From assembly GCF_002099195.1 (NCBI RefSeq), contig NZ_NBYX01000003.1, positions 62,001 through 126,000 on the forward strand: 64,000 bases of DNA, read 5' to 3'. A program made the position numbers and the translations under genes. Source of the DNA: Burkholderia puraquae. GTDB taxonomy: Bacteria; Pseudomonadota; Gammaproteobacteria; Burkholderiales; Burkholderiaceae. Below the pieces are notes generated by a model, which saw nothing but the letters and a program-made list of their open reading frames with translations, was not told the DNA's origin and ran no database searches. Position 1 is the first letter of the stretch, and each line of letters begins with the position of its first letter. Below are positions 9,369-18,442 of the stretch, piece by piece.

Positions 9369-12300
9369 AACTGACTCACTTCTTTATCGAGCACCCGCGC
9401 TTTGCGGCGGTGCTCAACATATTCGCGGTTTTGATCGGTCTGGCAACCATGGTGAAGCTGCCCGTCGCTCAATATCCGAACATCGTTCCCACGACCATTC
9501 AGATCACAACTTCGTACCCCGGTGCATCGGCCGACACGATTGCACGCACGGTCGCCACGCCGCTCGAGCAGTCCGTCAACGGCGTTGAGAACATGGATTA
9601 CATCTCAAGCCAATCGACCAGCAATGGTCAGTTGACGATCACCGTGATCTTCAAGGTCGGCACGGACCCGAATACAGCGCTTCTGCTCACACGCAGCCGC
9701 GTGGAAGACACGCTGTCTCGCCTGCCCGCCGAGGTTCAATTGCAGGGCGTCCAGGTAAAAAAGACTATCCAGGCGCTGCTGCTCGGCGTTCACGTCTACT
9801 CACCCGACGGCTCGCGCAGCCCCGAATATCTGTCAAATTACATGCTCAAGGTGCGCGATCAGATCGCGCGTCTGCCGGGCGTGTCGGACTTTCAGTTGTT
9901 CGGCGAACGGCAGTACGCGATGCGCATCTGGATCGATCCGGACAAGGCCGCTTCGTATAACATCAGCGCCAATGAAATACTGGCTGCGCTTCGTGCGCAG
10001 AACGCCGCCGTGTCGGCAGGTGTGCTCAACCAACCGCCTGTGTCGAACAATGGCACGGGTGCCTATCAGATCAATATCGATGCGCTTGGCCGCCTGACGA
10101 CGGCCGAACAGTTTGGTGACGTCGTCGTCAAGTCAGATACGCAGGGACGGGTGACACGCATTCGCGATATCGGCCGTGTCGAGCTTGGCTCGGTGGACTA
10201 CGGCTCCAAGGCTTATGCTGACAGGTACGCCGCCACGCCGTGGTTCGTCATCGCCACGCCCGATGCGAACGTCGTGCAGGTCGAGCACGACGTGTGGGCC
10301 AAAATGGCCGAACTGAAGAAGAGCTTCCCGCCCGGCGTCGACTACATCAAGATCTACGACCCGACCACCTTCGTTTCTCAGTCGATCGAGGAAGTCGCGA
10401 AAACCATCGGCATTGCCATTCTGCTGGTGGTTGGCGTTGTGTATCTGTTCCTGCAGAACTGGCGCGCGACGATCATCCCGGTTGTCGCGATTCCGGTGTC
10501 GCTGGTCGGCACGTTCACCGTCCTGTCGCTATTCGGCGCATCCATCAATAACCTTTCGCTGTTCGGGCTGGTTCTGGCCGTCGGGATTGTCGTCGATGAT
10601 GCCATCGTGGTGGTCGAGAACGTTGAACGGAACATGGCGCTCGGCATGTCGCCGAAAGAAGCCGCGCATCGCACGATGAACGAGGTCTCGACGGCCATCA
10701 TCGCCATCGCGCTCACGTTGTGTGCGGTGTTCGGCCCGACTGCGCTGATGTCCGGCATCTCGGGGCTGTTCTTCAAGCAGTTCGCGATTACGATCGCTGC
10801 GTCCACCGTCATCTCGTGCTTCGTCTCGCTTACGCTGAGCCCGGCTCTGTGCGCGGCGCTCCTCAAGCCGCACGACATGGAGAAGCCGCATGGCGGATCG
10901 ACCGCGCAGGGCCGCCTCCATCACGTGATTTTCGGCCGCTTCAATACGTCGTTCGAATGGCTGTCGTCCCGCTACGGAAAATGGACCGGCCGCGCCGTAC
11001 GTGCAACGACCGTCATGCTGATCGTCTATGCCGGCCTGATCGGTGCGACTGCGTTGCAGATGTCGAGGATGCCCACCGGCTTCATTCCGGAACAGGACAT
11101 CGGCTATCAGGCTGTGATTGCGTTCCTGCCTCCGGGCTCCAGTCTCGAACGCACCGACAAGGTGATTCGCGAGATCAACGACATCGTGCTCGATACGCCG
11201 GGACTCAAAGGCGTGACGCACACGTCGCCCGTGTCTGGCCTCGACGTCACGACGGGCACGATTGCGCCCAACGTGGGGACGCTGTTTTACGGGCTGCCTT
11301 CGCTCTATGGCAAGCATGTCCCCGGTGTCAATGCGACGTCGATGCTGGTCGCACTGCGCAAGCGCGTCGCGGGTGTCAAGGACGCGGTGGTCGTCGTGAT
11401 CAATCCGCCGCCCGTGCAGGGTCTCGGCGCAGCGGGCGGCTTCAAGCTGATGCTGGAAGACCGCGGCGGGCTCGGCCCGCAGGCACTTGCCGACGCGTCG
11501 CGCGCACTCGTGGCTGCCGCCAACAAGGACAAGGTATTCGGCGGCGTATTCACGCTGTACAACGCGGGCGCGCCGTTGGTCTATGCGGATATCGACCGCC
11601 TCAAGGCGGAAAAGATCGGCCTCACGCCAACCGATGTGTTTTCCACCATGGATCTCTACCTCGGCTCGCAGTACGTGAACGACTTCAACTTCATGGGACG
11701 CACGTATCAGGTGCGCGTTCAGGGCGATGAAGCATTCCGTCGGACGCCCGAAGACATCGGTCGGCTCAAGGTTCGCAATTCGACGGGTGACATGGTGCCG
11801 ATCAGCAGCGTGGCGACCTTCAAGAGCACGACGCAGCCATATCGCGTGCCACGCTACAACATGTATCCCGCAGCGGAAATCATGGGCGCGGCAGGCCCCG
11901 GCTATTCGTCGGGCGATGCCATTCAACACATGGAACAGCTCGCGGCGCAGGTCCTCCCGAACGGCATCGCGTACGAATGGACCGATCTTGCTCATCAGCA
12001 AAAAGAGCAAACCATGTCGCCGCTCGTGATCTTTGCTGCATCGGCACTGTTCGTCTTCCTCGTGCTCGCTGCGCAGTATGAAAGCTGGAAGACACCGCTC
12101 GCGATCGTGCTGATCGTGCCGATGTGTCTGCTCGCAGCGGCGATCGGCCTGAACATGCGCGGGATGCCGATCGACATTCTTGCGCAAATAGGCTTCGTGG
12201 TACTCGTCGGTCTGGCAGCCAAGAACGCCATTCTTATCGTCGAGTTCGCGAGACAACGTCAGGACGAAGACGGCGTCAATGCCGAGGACGCTGCCACTCA

Positions 12301-12553
12301 TGCGGCACACGTGCGGCTGCGCCCGATTCTGATGACATCGTTCGCCTTTATCGCGGGTGTGGCGCCGCTCGCCATTGCCAGCGGCGCCGGCTCGGAAATG
12401 CGGCAATCACTCGGCACGACGGTGTTCTTCGGCATGCTCGGTGTGACGCTTTTCGGGCTCGCATTCACCCCGGCGTTTTACGCCTTCGTTCGCAAGCTCG
12501 GCGTCAAGCGCCCGCTTGCCGTGCGGCAACTCGGTAGTGGAGAAGTGAAATGA
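9365..12553 (+). CDS. RND multidrug efflux transporter (HAE1 family, AcrB/MexF-like)
   Basis: A 1062-residue inner-membrane proton-driven pump of normal length for AcrB relatives. It has two sets of membrane segments and two large periplasmic loops. The TM4 proton-relay pair is present in GIVVDDAIVVVENVER, and GFIPEQDIGYQ marks the second porter loop. It exports amphiphilic compounds through the adaptor encoded upstream and the outer-membrane factor encoded downstream; both junctions are 4 bp ATGA overlaps. Expression is probably controlled by the divergent HxlR regulator. The drug spectrum cannot be predicted. Confidence 0.96.
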   Translation: MKLTHFFIEHPRFAAVLNIFAVLIGLATMVKLPVAQYPNIVPTTIQITTSYPGASADTIARTVATPLEQSVNGVENMDYISSQSTSNGQLTITVIFKVGTDPNTALLLTRSRVEDTLSRLPAEVQLQGVQVKKTIQALLLGVHVYSPDGSRSPEYLSNYMLKVRDQIARLPGVSDFQLFGERQYAMRIWIDPDKAASYNISANEILAALRAQNAAVSAGVLNQPPVSNNGTGAYQINIDALGRLTTAEQFGDVVVKSDTQGRVTRIRDIGRVELGSVDYGSKAYADRYAATPWFVIATPDANVVQVEHDVWAKMAELKKSFPPGVDYIKIYDPTTFVSQSIEEVAKTIGIAILLVVGVVYLFLQNWRATIIPVVAIPVSLVGTFTVLSLFGASINNLSLFGLVLAVGIVVDDAIVVVENVERNMALGMSPKEAAHRTMNEVSTAIIAIALTLCAVFGPTALMSGISGLFFKQFAITIAASTVISCFVSLTLSPALCAALLKPHDMEKPHGGSTAQGRLHHVIFGRFNTSFEWLSSRYGKWTGRAVRATTVMLIVYAGLIGATALQMSRMPTGFIPEQDIGYQAVIAFLPPGSSLERTDKVIREINDIVLDTPGLKGVTHTSPVSGLDVTTGTIAPNVGTLFYGLPSLYGKHVPGVNATSMLVALRKRVAGVKDAVVVVINPPPVQGLGAAGGFKLMLEDRGGLGPQALADASRALVAAANKDKVFGGVFTLYNAGAPLVYADIDRLKAEKIGLTPTDVFSTMDLYLGSQYVNDFNFMGRTYQVRVQGDEAFRRTPEDIGRLKVRNSTGDMVPISSVATFKSTTQPYRVPRYNMYPAAEIMGAAGPGYSSGDAIQHMEQLAAQVLPNGIAYEWTDLAHQQKEQTMSPLVIFAASALFVFLVLAAQYESWKTPLAIVLIVPMCLLAAAIGLNMRGMPIDILAQIGFVVLVGLAAKNAILIVEFARQRQDEDGVNAEDAATHAAHVRLRPILMTSFAFIAGVAPLAIASGAGSEMRQSLGTTVFFGMLGVTLFGLAFTPAFYAFVRKLGVKRPLAVRQLGSGEVK

Positions 12554-14028
12554 ACGGCTTCTTACCCAGAACTTCAAAAGCGATCATCGGTAGTCTGATT
12601 GTCAGCGCAATGCTTGCGGGCTGTGCCGTCGGGCCCGACTACGCCGCGCCTCACACCGATATGGTGCCGTTTCACAACGGGAAGGTCGTCGCGGACCGGC
12701 AAACGACATTGCCCGCCCCGAACCTCGACAGCTGGTGGACAGGCTTCAACGATCCCGAGCTGGTCAAGGTGGTGCAACGGGCGCTCGAGCAGAACCTGAG
12801 TCTCCAGGCTTCGATGGCACGCGTCGTGCAGTCGCGCGCGGCGGCCCAGGCGGCGGGCGCCAGCCTGCTTCCGACCGTCGACGCCAATGCATCGTACACG
12901 GCAGTACACCAAAGCACGCACAGCCCGCTTGGCACTATTGCGAGCGCGTTCCCCAACTACAGCCGCGATCAAAAGGAATACCTCGCCGGCGCGACGGCAA
13001 GCTGGGAAATCGATCTGGCCGGCGGGCTGCGGCGCGCCCACGCGGCAGCCACCGATGAAGAGCAGGCCGCCGAGGCCACTCAACTCGGCACGCGCGTGAC
13101 GGTCGCTGCCGACGCTGCCGACGCTTACCTGCAAATCAGAGGACTGCAGGCGCAGTTGGCCGTCACCCAGGATCAGGTGACTACCGATGCGCGTTTGCTG
13201 CAACTCGTGAAAGCGCGTAAGCAAGCCGGTGCATCCGACGAGCGCGAAGTGGCGCAGGCTGAAGCCCTGTTGCGTCAGGCACGCGCCAGGGTTCCGAGCT
13301 TGCGCGTGTCGCTGGAAGCGCAAATGAACCGGCTCGATGTGCTGATGGGTGCACAGCCTGGAACCTATGCGGCAGAACTCGGCACGAATGGGGGCGTCAT
13401 TCCGGACGTGCCCGCCATCGGCAGCGCGGATCAACCCGTCAACGTGCTGCGGCGCCGCCCTGACATTATTGCCGCCGAACGCCATCTCGCGGCTTCCAAC
13501 GAAGCGATCGGCGTAGCAATCGCCAATTACTACCCGAAGATTTCGCTGTCCGGCGCACTCGGATTCGACAGCATCTCAGCCAGCAACTTCCTGAGCGCGA
13601 AGTCGTTTCAGCCAATCGGCACAGGTGCGCTGCAATGGCGCCTGTTCGATTTCGGCAAGGTCGACGCCGAAGTCAAGAACGCACGCGGCGCGTACGCAGA
13701 GGCATTGGCGCAGTATCGCGAAGCTGCCCTCAAGGCAACCGAAGACGTCGAAGACGCGTTGATGACGCTGTCGCAAACGGAGATTCGAGTGCAGGAAATC
13801 CAACAGGAAGTCGACGCATTGACGAAGGCGCGAGACCTTTCGGAGAAAGCGTATCGCGCGGGTTCGATCACGCTCACCGACGTGCTCGACGCCGACCGGC
13901 AACTTCTCGGTGCGCGTGACGATCTCGATGCCACGAAGGCAGACGCCGCCCGCGCCGCTGTCAGAACGTTCCGTTCGCTGGGCGGCGGATGGGACGCTCC
14001 GCATCAGCAGCTTACGCAGACGGAGTGA
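12550..14028 (+). CDS. RND efflux outer-membrane lipoprotein (NodT/OprM family)
   Basis: A 492-residue outer-membrane factor. The lipoprotein signal peptide ends in MLAGC with the acylated Cys at residue 25, followed by AVGPDYAAP, typical of OprM/NodT proteins. Two repeated coiled-coil outer-membrane-efflux domains follow; LRRRPDIIAAERHLAASNEAIG marks the middle. It completes the tripartite pump and overlaps the pump gene by ATGA. Copy B of the repeated promoter block begins 11 bp after its stop codon, so the downstream MFS operon has its own start site. Confidence 0.95.
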   Translation: MNGFLPRTSKAIIGSLIVSAMLAGCAVGPDYAAPHTDMVPFHNGKVVADRQTTLPAPNLDSWWTGFNDPELVKVVQRALEQNLSLQASMARVVQSRAAAQAAGASLLPTVDANASYTAVHQSTHSPLGTIASAFPNYSRDQKEYLAGATASWEIDLAGGLRRAHAAATDEEQAAEATQLGTRVTVAADAADAYLQIRGLQAQLAVTQDQVTTDARLLQLVKARKQAGASDEREVAQAEALLRQARARVPSLRVSLEAQMNRLDVLMGAQPGTYAAELGTNGGVIPDVPAIGSADQPVNVLRRRPDIIAAERHLAASNEAIGVAIANYYPKISLSGALGFDSISASNFLSAKSFQPIGTGALQWRLFDFGKVDAEVKNARGAYAEALAQYREAALKATEDVEDALMTLSQTEIRVQEIQQEVDALTKARDLSEKAYRAGSITLTDVLDADRQLLGARDDLDATKADAARAAVRTFRSLGGGWDAPHQQLTQTE

Positions 14029-14039
14029 TCCGGCGCATG

Positions 14040-14150
14040 ACTTAACCGGTTTATGGGGAACAGCTTTCCGCTTTCGGCCCGTAGTGCGATGCAGTCGGCT
14101 TCCCTATAGTTTCGTCACGAGACTTGATTCGCAATCTTTCTGGAGAAGTC
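14040..14150 (+). repeat. Promoter-operator block, copy B
   Basis: Partner of the block at 7877-7988, nearly colinear (111 versus 112 bp). It ends in TGGAGAAGTC, the ribosome-binding site of the MFS gene whose ATG is at 14154. It keeps the CCTATAGTT -10-like element and one good operator at 14109-14123. The left operator is degraded, with GCATGACTTAACC in place of CACGCAACTTAACC. Confidence 0.7.
14109..14123. promoter_or_regulatory. Operator-like dyad O3 (MFS operon)
   Basis: GTTTCGTCACGAGAC matches O1 and O2 at 13 of 15 positions and again overlaps TATAGT. It lies 30 bp upstream of the MFS start. This links the MFS operon to the HxlR-controlled efflux operon. Confidence 0.55.
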
Positions 14151-14153
14151 GAC

Positions 14154-15329
14154 ATGGACCGCCGCGTTCTGACACTCTCACTCGGCATGTTCGCACTTGG
14201 CACTGACAGCTTTGTCTTTGCGGGCATCCTGCCGGAGATCGCGCATTCGTTTGGCGTCAGCATCGGCGCCGCCGGTCAATTGATCAGCGTCTACGCGCTG
14301 AGCTATGCGTTGCTGGGCCCGACCATCGCAGCGCTTGCTGCGAACGTGGCGCGCAAGCGCCTGCTGTTGAGCGGCATTGGCTTGTTTGTGATCGCCAATC
14401 TCGGCACCATCGTCGCGCCGAATCTCGGCATCGCATTGGCCACGCGTGCTTTCGCGGGCCTGGGTGCAGCCATGTTCTCGCCGACTGCCAGCGGAACGGG
14501 CGCGTCGCTGGTGCCGCCCGAGCGTCGCGGCTACGCGTTGTCCATCATCGTCGCGGGATTGACGGCGGCCACCGCGCTCGGTTCGCCGATTGGTGCCGTG
14601 ATCGGCGGGCTCGCCAGCTGGCACTGGACGCTGGTGCTCGTTGCCGGACTCGGTGCAGCCGCGTTTGCGGGCATTCTCGCGTTCATGCCTGAAGTGCCGC
14701 TACCGCCCGCCATCTCGCTGCGCGAACGCCTGTCGCCCCTCACCGATTCGCGCGTCGGACTCACTCTCGCGACGACGGTACTTGCGCAGATCGGCACGTT
14801 CATCATCTTCAGCTACTTCTCCGTGGTGTTCGATCGTGCGATCGGTCATAGCGCTCTAGTGCTGGGCGAATTGCTCGTTCTCTGGGGGCTGGCAGGCACC
14901 TTTTCGAATCTGCTGACGGGACGGATTCTCGACAAGATTGGTTCGCACAAGGTCGTGCTGATCAAACTCACCATCGTCGCCATCGTCATCCTCACGATGC
15001 CGGTCACGGGCGCACACCTCTGGAGTGCGGCCATCGCGGTGACGATCTGGGGAGCCTGTGCGTGGGGCGTGCTGGTGCCGCAACAGTTCCGTCTCGCGAG
15101 CCTGAATCCGCCGATGACGGCTGTGCTGGTTGGCCTCAACACGTCGGCGACCTATGTGGGTGTGTCCGTTGCCGGTGCGCTCGGCGCAGCTGTGATCCCT
15201 GTTATCGGCAGCCATAACCTGGGCTATCTCTCCAGCATTCCAGTCGTTATCGCGATCGTCGTCTCCGTGCTCGCGACGCGCCGCATCGCATCATTTGCGA
15301 AAACAGCAAACGGCGCCGTAGCGGCCTGA
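14154..15329 (+). CDS. MFS transporter (DHA1/AraJ-like, 12 TM)
   Basis: A 391-residue major facilitator protein with twelve predicted membrane segments, beginning MDRRVLTLSLGMFALGTDSF. The conserved loop after TM2 is ANVARKRLLL, and the motif PTASGTGASLVPPERRG marks the TM4-TM5 loop of drug:H+ antiporters. The start ATG at 14154 has TGGAGAAGTC upstream; an in-frame ATG at 14124 lies before that site. It heads a likely operon with the ICL/PEPM-family enzyme 29 bp downstream and an SDR after that. Probably a drug or metabolite exporter co-controlled with the RND pump. Confidence 0.93.
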   Translation: MDRRVLTLSLGMFALGTDSFVFAGILPEIAHSFGVSIGAAGQLISVYALSYALLGPTIAALAANVARKRLLLSGIGLFVIANLGTIVAPNLGIALATRAFAGLGAAMFSPTASGTGASLVPPERRGYALSIIVAGLTAATALGSPIGAVIGGLASWHWTLVLVAGLGAAAFAGILAFMPEVPLPPAISLRERLSPLTDSRVGLTLATTVLAQIGTFIIFSYFSVVFDRAIGHSALVLGELLVLWGLAGTFSNLLTGRILDKIGSHKVVLIKLTIVAIVILTMPVTGAHLWSAAIAVTIWGACAWGVLVPQQFRLASLNPPMTAVLVGLNTSATYVGVSVAGALGAAVIPVIGSHNLGYLSSIPVVIAIVVSVLATRRIASFAKTANGAVAA

Positions 15330-15358
15330 GCTTCAATCTCTTTCCGAGGAAAACAGCC

Positions 15359-16171
15359 ATGTCTAATGCAAGTACATTCCGCCAGTTGCACGACAATTCG
15401 ATCCCGCTGCGTTTGCCAAATGTCTGGGATGCCGGTAGCGCGCGTCTCGTCGAGGCTTTGGGTGCATCCGCGATCGCCACGACGAGCGCAGGCTTTGCGT
15501 GGGCTCTGGGCTATCCCGACGGCCGCTTGCTCCCTTTCGATGAGGTCGTGGCTTCCGTGCCCCGTATCGTCCGCGTACTGAGCGTGCCCTTGTCGGTCGA
15601 TATCGAGCATGGCTATTCCGACGATCCAAAGACCGTCGCGGACCATGTAATGCGACTGGTCGATCTCGGCATCGCCGGCATCAATATCGAAGACGGCCCG
15701 GACCCGGCATCACTTCTCGCGCTAAAGATTGAAGCGATCAAGAATGCCCTCGCGAAGTCAGGTTCGGATCTTTTCGTCAATGCACGCTCCGACGTCTTTC
15801 TTGCGGGCCTCGCTGAAAAATCAAGGCAAGCCGAAGAGTCGATTGCTCGCGGCAATCTATATGCATCGGCCGGTGCGGATGGGCTTTTCCTGCCGGCCCT
15901 CATGCAGTCATCCGATATCGAAACGATTGCGGACGCAACCCGTCTGCCTCTTAACGTCATGGCCCTGCCAGGACTCGCCGATGCAGCGACGCTCGGCAAG
16001 CTCGGTGTGCGCCGGTTAAGCGCGGGCAGCGGCATCTCGCAGGCCGTGCTCGGCAAAGCGAAGGCTCTCGCGCAGGACTTTCTGAACGACGGCCGTTCTG
16101 AAACGGTCGCTAGCAATCTCCTGCCCTACGCCGAAGTCCAGAACCTTTTCGCCGGACCGACGAATCGGTAA
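15359..16171 (+). CDS. Isocitrate lyase/PEP mutase family enzyme
   Basis: A 270-residue alpha/beta-barrel protein of the PEP mutase/isocitrate lyase superfamily. NVWDAGSARLVE, ATTSAGFAWALG, the metal-site segment SVDIEHGY and GINIEDG are characteristic of the short PEPM-like subgroup. Superfamily members cleave or form C-C or C-P bonds next to a carboxylate, but many, including this type, have no assigned substrate. It lies between an MFS exporter and an SDR on the same strand with a short gap. The pairing of exporter and metabolic enzymes suggests modification or disposal of a small toxic carbonyl or acid; that part is inference. Confidence 0.85.
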   Translation: MSNASTFRQLHDNSIPLRLPNVWDAGSARLVEALGASAIATTSAGFAWALGYPDGRLLPFDEVVASVPRIVRVLSVPLSVDIEHGYSDDPKTVADHVMRLVDLGIAGINIEDGPDPASLLALKIEAIKNALAKSGSDLFVNARSDVFLAGLAEKSRQAEESIARGNLYASAGADGLFLPALMQSSDIETIADATRLPLNVMALPGLADAATLGKLGVRRLSAGSGISQAVLGKAKALAQDFLNDGRSETVASNLLPYAEVQNLFAGPTNR

Positions 16172-16247
16172 GCAAAAAGTATGGGCAAGACACATGCCGA
16201 CATCAGTTCTTTCCGTTTCCGTTACTCAACACAAAATGGAGTTTTAG

Positions 16248-16985
16248 ATGACACTTACTGGTAAGCGCGCTCTGGTCACGGGAGCGAGTCGAGGGATCGG
16301 GGCTGCAATCGCGCAGGCTTTGGCGGCTGCCGGCGCAGACGTGGCCATCACATATGAAAAGTCCGCAGAACAGGCCGACAGCGTCGTGAAGGCGATTGAA
16401 GCGAAAGGCCGCCGCAGTACCGCAATTCAGGCCGATAGCGCAGACGCATCGGCAGTTCAGGCGTCCGTACAGAAGACTGTCGAAGTATTGGGCGGGCTCG
16501 ACATCCTGGTGAACAACGCCGGCATCCTCCGGATGGGCGATGTAAAGGATATTTCCATCGAAGACATCGACGCGACGCTTAACGTCAATGTGCGTGCGCC
16601 GATCGTGGCCGCAAAAGCCGCAATCCCTCATCTGGGGATGGGAGGGCGGATCATTTCGATCGGTAGTTACTTTGCCGATCGCGTCCCGGCGTCGATGCTT
16701 GGTGTATATGCTGGCTCCAAGTCGGCTCTCGTTGCGTTCACACAAGGCCTGGCGCGAGAACTCGGCCAGCAAGGAATTACGGCAAATCTTGTCCAGCCTG
16801 GCTCCATCAACACGGACATGAACCCGGTCGATGGTCCATTCGCGTCGATGATGAAATCGCTCACGGCCACAGGTGACTACGGCACAGGCGAAGACATTGC
16901 ACAAGCAGTGGTCTTCCTCGCGAGCGCCAGCGCCAGTTACATCACCGGCGCGACGCTCACCATCGACGGTGGTGCCAACGCGTAA
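16248..16985 (+). CDS. SDR-family NAD(P)-dependent oxidoreductase
   Basis: A 245-residue classical short-chain dehydrogenase. The cofactor motif TGASRGIG is at about 12-19, NNAG near 88, the catalytic serine lies in IISIGSY and the catalytic pair is YAGSK. It ends ITGATLTIDGGANA, the normal family end. It resembles 3-oxoacyl-ACP reductase-like proteins of unknown substrate. It is the third gene of the MFS operon, 76 bp after the PEPM-like gene, and the last recognisable gene before a ~950 bp stretch of debris. Confidence 0.93.
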   Translation: MTLTGKRALVTGASRGIGAAIAQALAAAGADVAITYEKSAEQADSVVKAIEAKGRRSTAIQADSADASAVQASVQKTVEVLGGLDILVNNAGILRMGDVKDISIEDIDATLNVNVRAPIVAAKAAIPHLGMGGRIISIGSYFADRVPASMLGVYAGSKSALVAFTQGLARELGQQGITANLVQPGSINTDMNPVDGPFASMMKSLTATGDYGTGEDIAQAVVFLASASASYITGATLTIDGGANA

Positions 16986-17191
16986 GCGTCAACACAGGTG
17001 TCGTCGCGGACGGCATGCGCGAGCAGGGCCTCGTACTCGAACGCCCGTGCAGCAAAGGCCGCACGGGCGCACGAGAGGTCTGGCTTGACAGTCGTATACG
17101 GCCTATCGCTCCGTCGCTGCATTGCGTTGACGTCCGCTCAACCCGACGAAGCGGTCGTTCGCGGGCGGATGTTGAGCGGCTACTTTTGGTT

Positions 17192-17261
17192 GCGGATTCA
17201 ACCCGTTGATGCAACGAATTGATGAAAGCGTTCCGCCGGTGTATCGACGGGTTGAATCCGC
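17192..17261. repeat. Long inverted repeat
   Basis: GCGGATTCAACCCGT (17192-17206) and its exact complement ACGGGTTGAATCCGC (17247-17261) flank a 40 bp centre. The match continues imperfectly outwards (CTACT at the left, AGTAG at the right). Just left, CCGCTCAAC (17134-17142) and GTTGAGCGG (17171-17179) form a second inverted pair. This looks like an interspersed palindromic repeat or the remains of a small mobile element. Confidence 0.5.
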
Positions 17262-17319
17262 AGTTGAGAGTAGTCGGACGCAGTTCGCCCCGGATGTCCC
17301 GCAAAATTGTCTTTCCAGC

Positions 17320-17550
17320 TTAGGTGACTGAGCTTGAGGCTGTGAGCGTCGTGTCTGAACCCAGCGCTTCGATAGTCCGCGCGGTGCCCGCCACCCCCTC
17401 TGCCATTCGCAGGCTCGCCGCGGTCACCGGCTCGTCCATCAAATACTCGATGATCTGAAGCTGCTCGAGCGCGTCACTTGACAGCAACCCCGCCCGGGTC
17501 GACGAGATGTCACGCGGTCCTGTAAGTCTGTCGTCGCCTCAAACGAGGCC
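17320..17550 (-). pseudogene. Possible gene fragment
   Basis: A minus-strand frame ending at TAA (17320-17322) reads DISSTRAGLLSSDALEQL and then EYLMDEPVTAASLRMAEGV, with plausible codon use, for about 70 codons. A stop lies upstream and no start is visible. I do not recognise the family. It is most simply a broken 3' end of a gene lost at the junction. Confidence 0.3.
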
Positions 17551-17977
17551 CATGTTGAGCCGCCCGTGCAGTCGGCGCCACGTTCACCCGCTCTCCGCCC
17601 TTCGTCTTCTGTCACCCGCGGGGAGAGCGCCAATGCCAGGTCATTCAACCTGCTCGCATTGAGTTGATTTTCGCCCCAATTCGAAAGCATTATGAAAGAA
17701 TGTCGCTTTCCTTTGCCACATCGACTTAGTGCGCGCATTCACTTAGAAATACTAATAAATTTTCTCGACAGGCGACTTCTGCACGTCCCTGCCGACTCTC
17801 AAGCCCTCGTAACGCGGCGGGACATAAAATATATTTATATCAATCAGTTACATCAATTTATCACATAATGAAATGCGAGGTACGGTCTTTTTTGCACATT
17901 TCCACCCCCTTCTTCCAAGTGCGAACTTTTTTGTATGTCGACAGCTATCAACCCCATTGCCAGCAATGCTTTCAAAC

Positions 17978-17997
17978 ATATCGTCAAATTCCGATAT
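17978..17997. promoter_or_regulatory. Candidate ArsR-type operator
   Basis: ATATCG-N8-CGATAT, a perfect 6 bp inverted repeat in an AT-rich context, 55 bp upstream of the arsR-family start. ArsR/SmtB/BigR proteins typically bind AT-rich dyads like this over their own promoters. Autoregulation of the regulator-reductase pair is the likely role. Confidence 0.45.
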
Positions 17998-18051
17998 ATG
18001 ATTCGCCCATCGACGATACTTCATTGCCCGACCGAAACGCCCACCCCATCC

Positions 18052-18360
18052 ATGCCGACCGAACTCGACATCGACGCGATCCTGAAAGCGCTCTCGAATC
18101 CCGTGCGCCGGGAAATCCTCAACTGGCTGAAAACGCCGGGCGAGCATTTCCCGAACCAGACGCTGCCGTATGAACACGGCGTCTGCGCAGGGCAGATCGA
18201 CGCGCGCTGCGGGCTGTCGCAGTCGACCGTCTCCGCACACCTCGCGACGCTGCAACGCGCGGGGCTCGTGACGTCGACGCGGATCGGCCAGTGGGCGTTC
18301 TTCCAGCGCAACGAGGCCGTCATCGACGCATTTCACGACGCCCTGCGCCGCGATCTCTAG
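18052..18360 (+). CDS. ArsR-family transcriptional regulator
   Basis: A 102-residue winged-helix regulator. The core is ILKALSNPVRREILNWL, then a loop rich in small residues, then the recognition helix LSQSTVSAHLATLQRAGLV. Two cysteines (VCAGQIDARCG) sit before the recognition helix and might sense electrophiles or metals; that is inference. The start MPTELDIDAI at 18052 matches the family N-terminus. A frame open from 17935 would add 39 residues encoded by the AT-rich leader. It lies 82 bp before an ene-reductase gene on the same strand, a common regulator-target pairing. Confidence 0.88.
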   Translation: MPTELDIDAILKALSNPVRREILNWLKTPGEHFPNQTLPYEHGVCAGQIDARCGLSQSTVSAHLATLQRAGLVTSTRIGQWAFFQRNEAVIDAFHDALRRDL

Positions 18361-18442
18361 TCAACACGGCCGAACCGGCCATGCGGAGCGCCGTCGCCCA
18401 TGACGCGACGGTTTCCCGCCTTTCGTGAAGAGGTTATTTGCC

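Larger units (their letters stand above)
16986..18051. other. Gene debris and AT-rich junction
   Basis: About 1 kb without an intact gene. 17090-17300 holds palindromic, repeat-like sequence. 17320-17550 holds a possible minus-strand gene fragment. 17640-17930 is strikingly AT-rich compared with everything around it (TAATAAATT, AAAATATATTTATAT). From about 18.05 kb the strong GC3 bias of the remaining window begins. The stretch looks like a junction between acquired DNA on the left and resident chromosome on the right, though no integrase or attachment repeat is visible. Confidence 0.55.

Noticed and set aside
10529..12406. Long minus-strand frame opposite the RND pump
   Set aside because: It is antisense to a well-conserved pump, very rich in Arg and His, and without recognisable domains.
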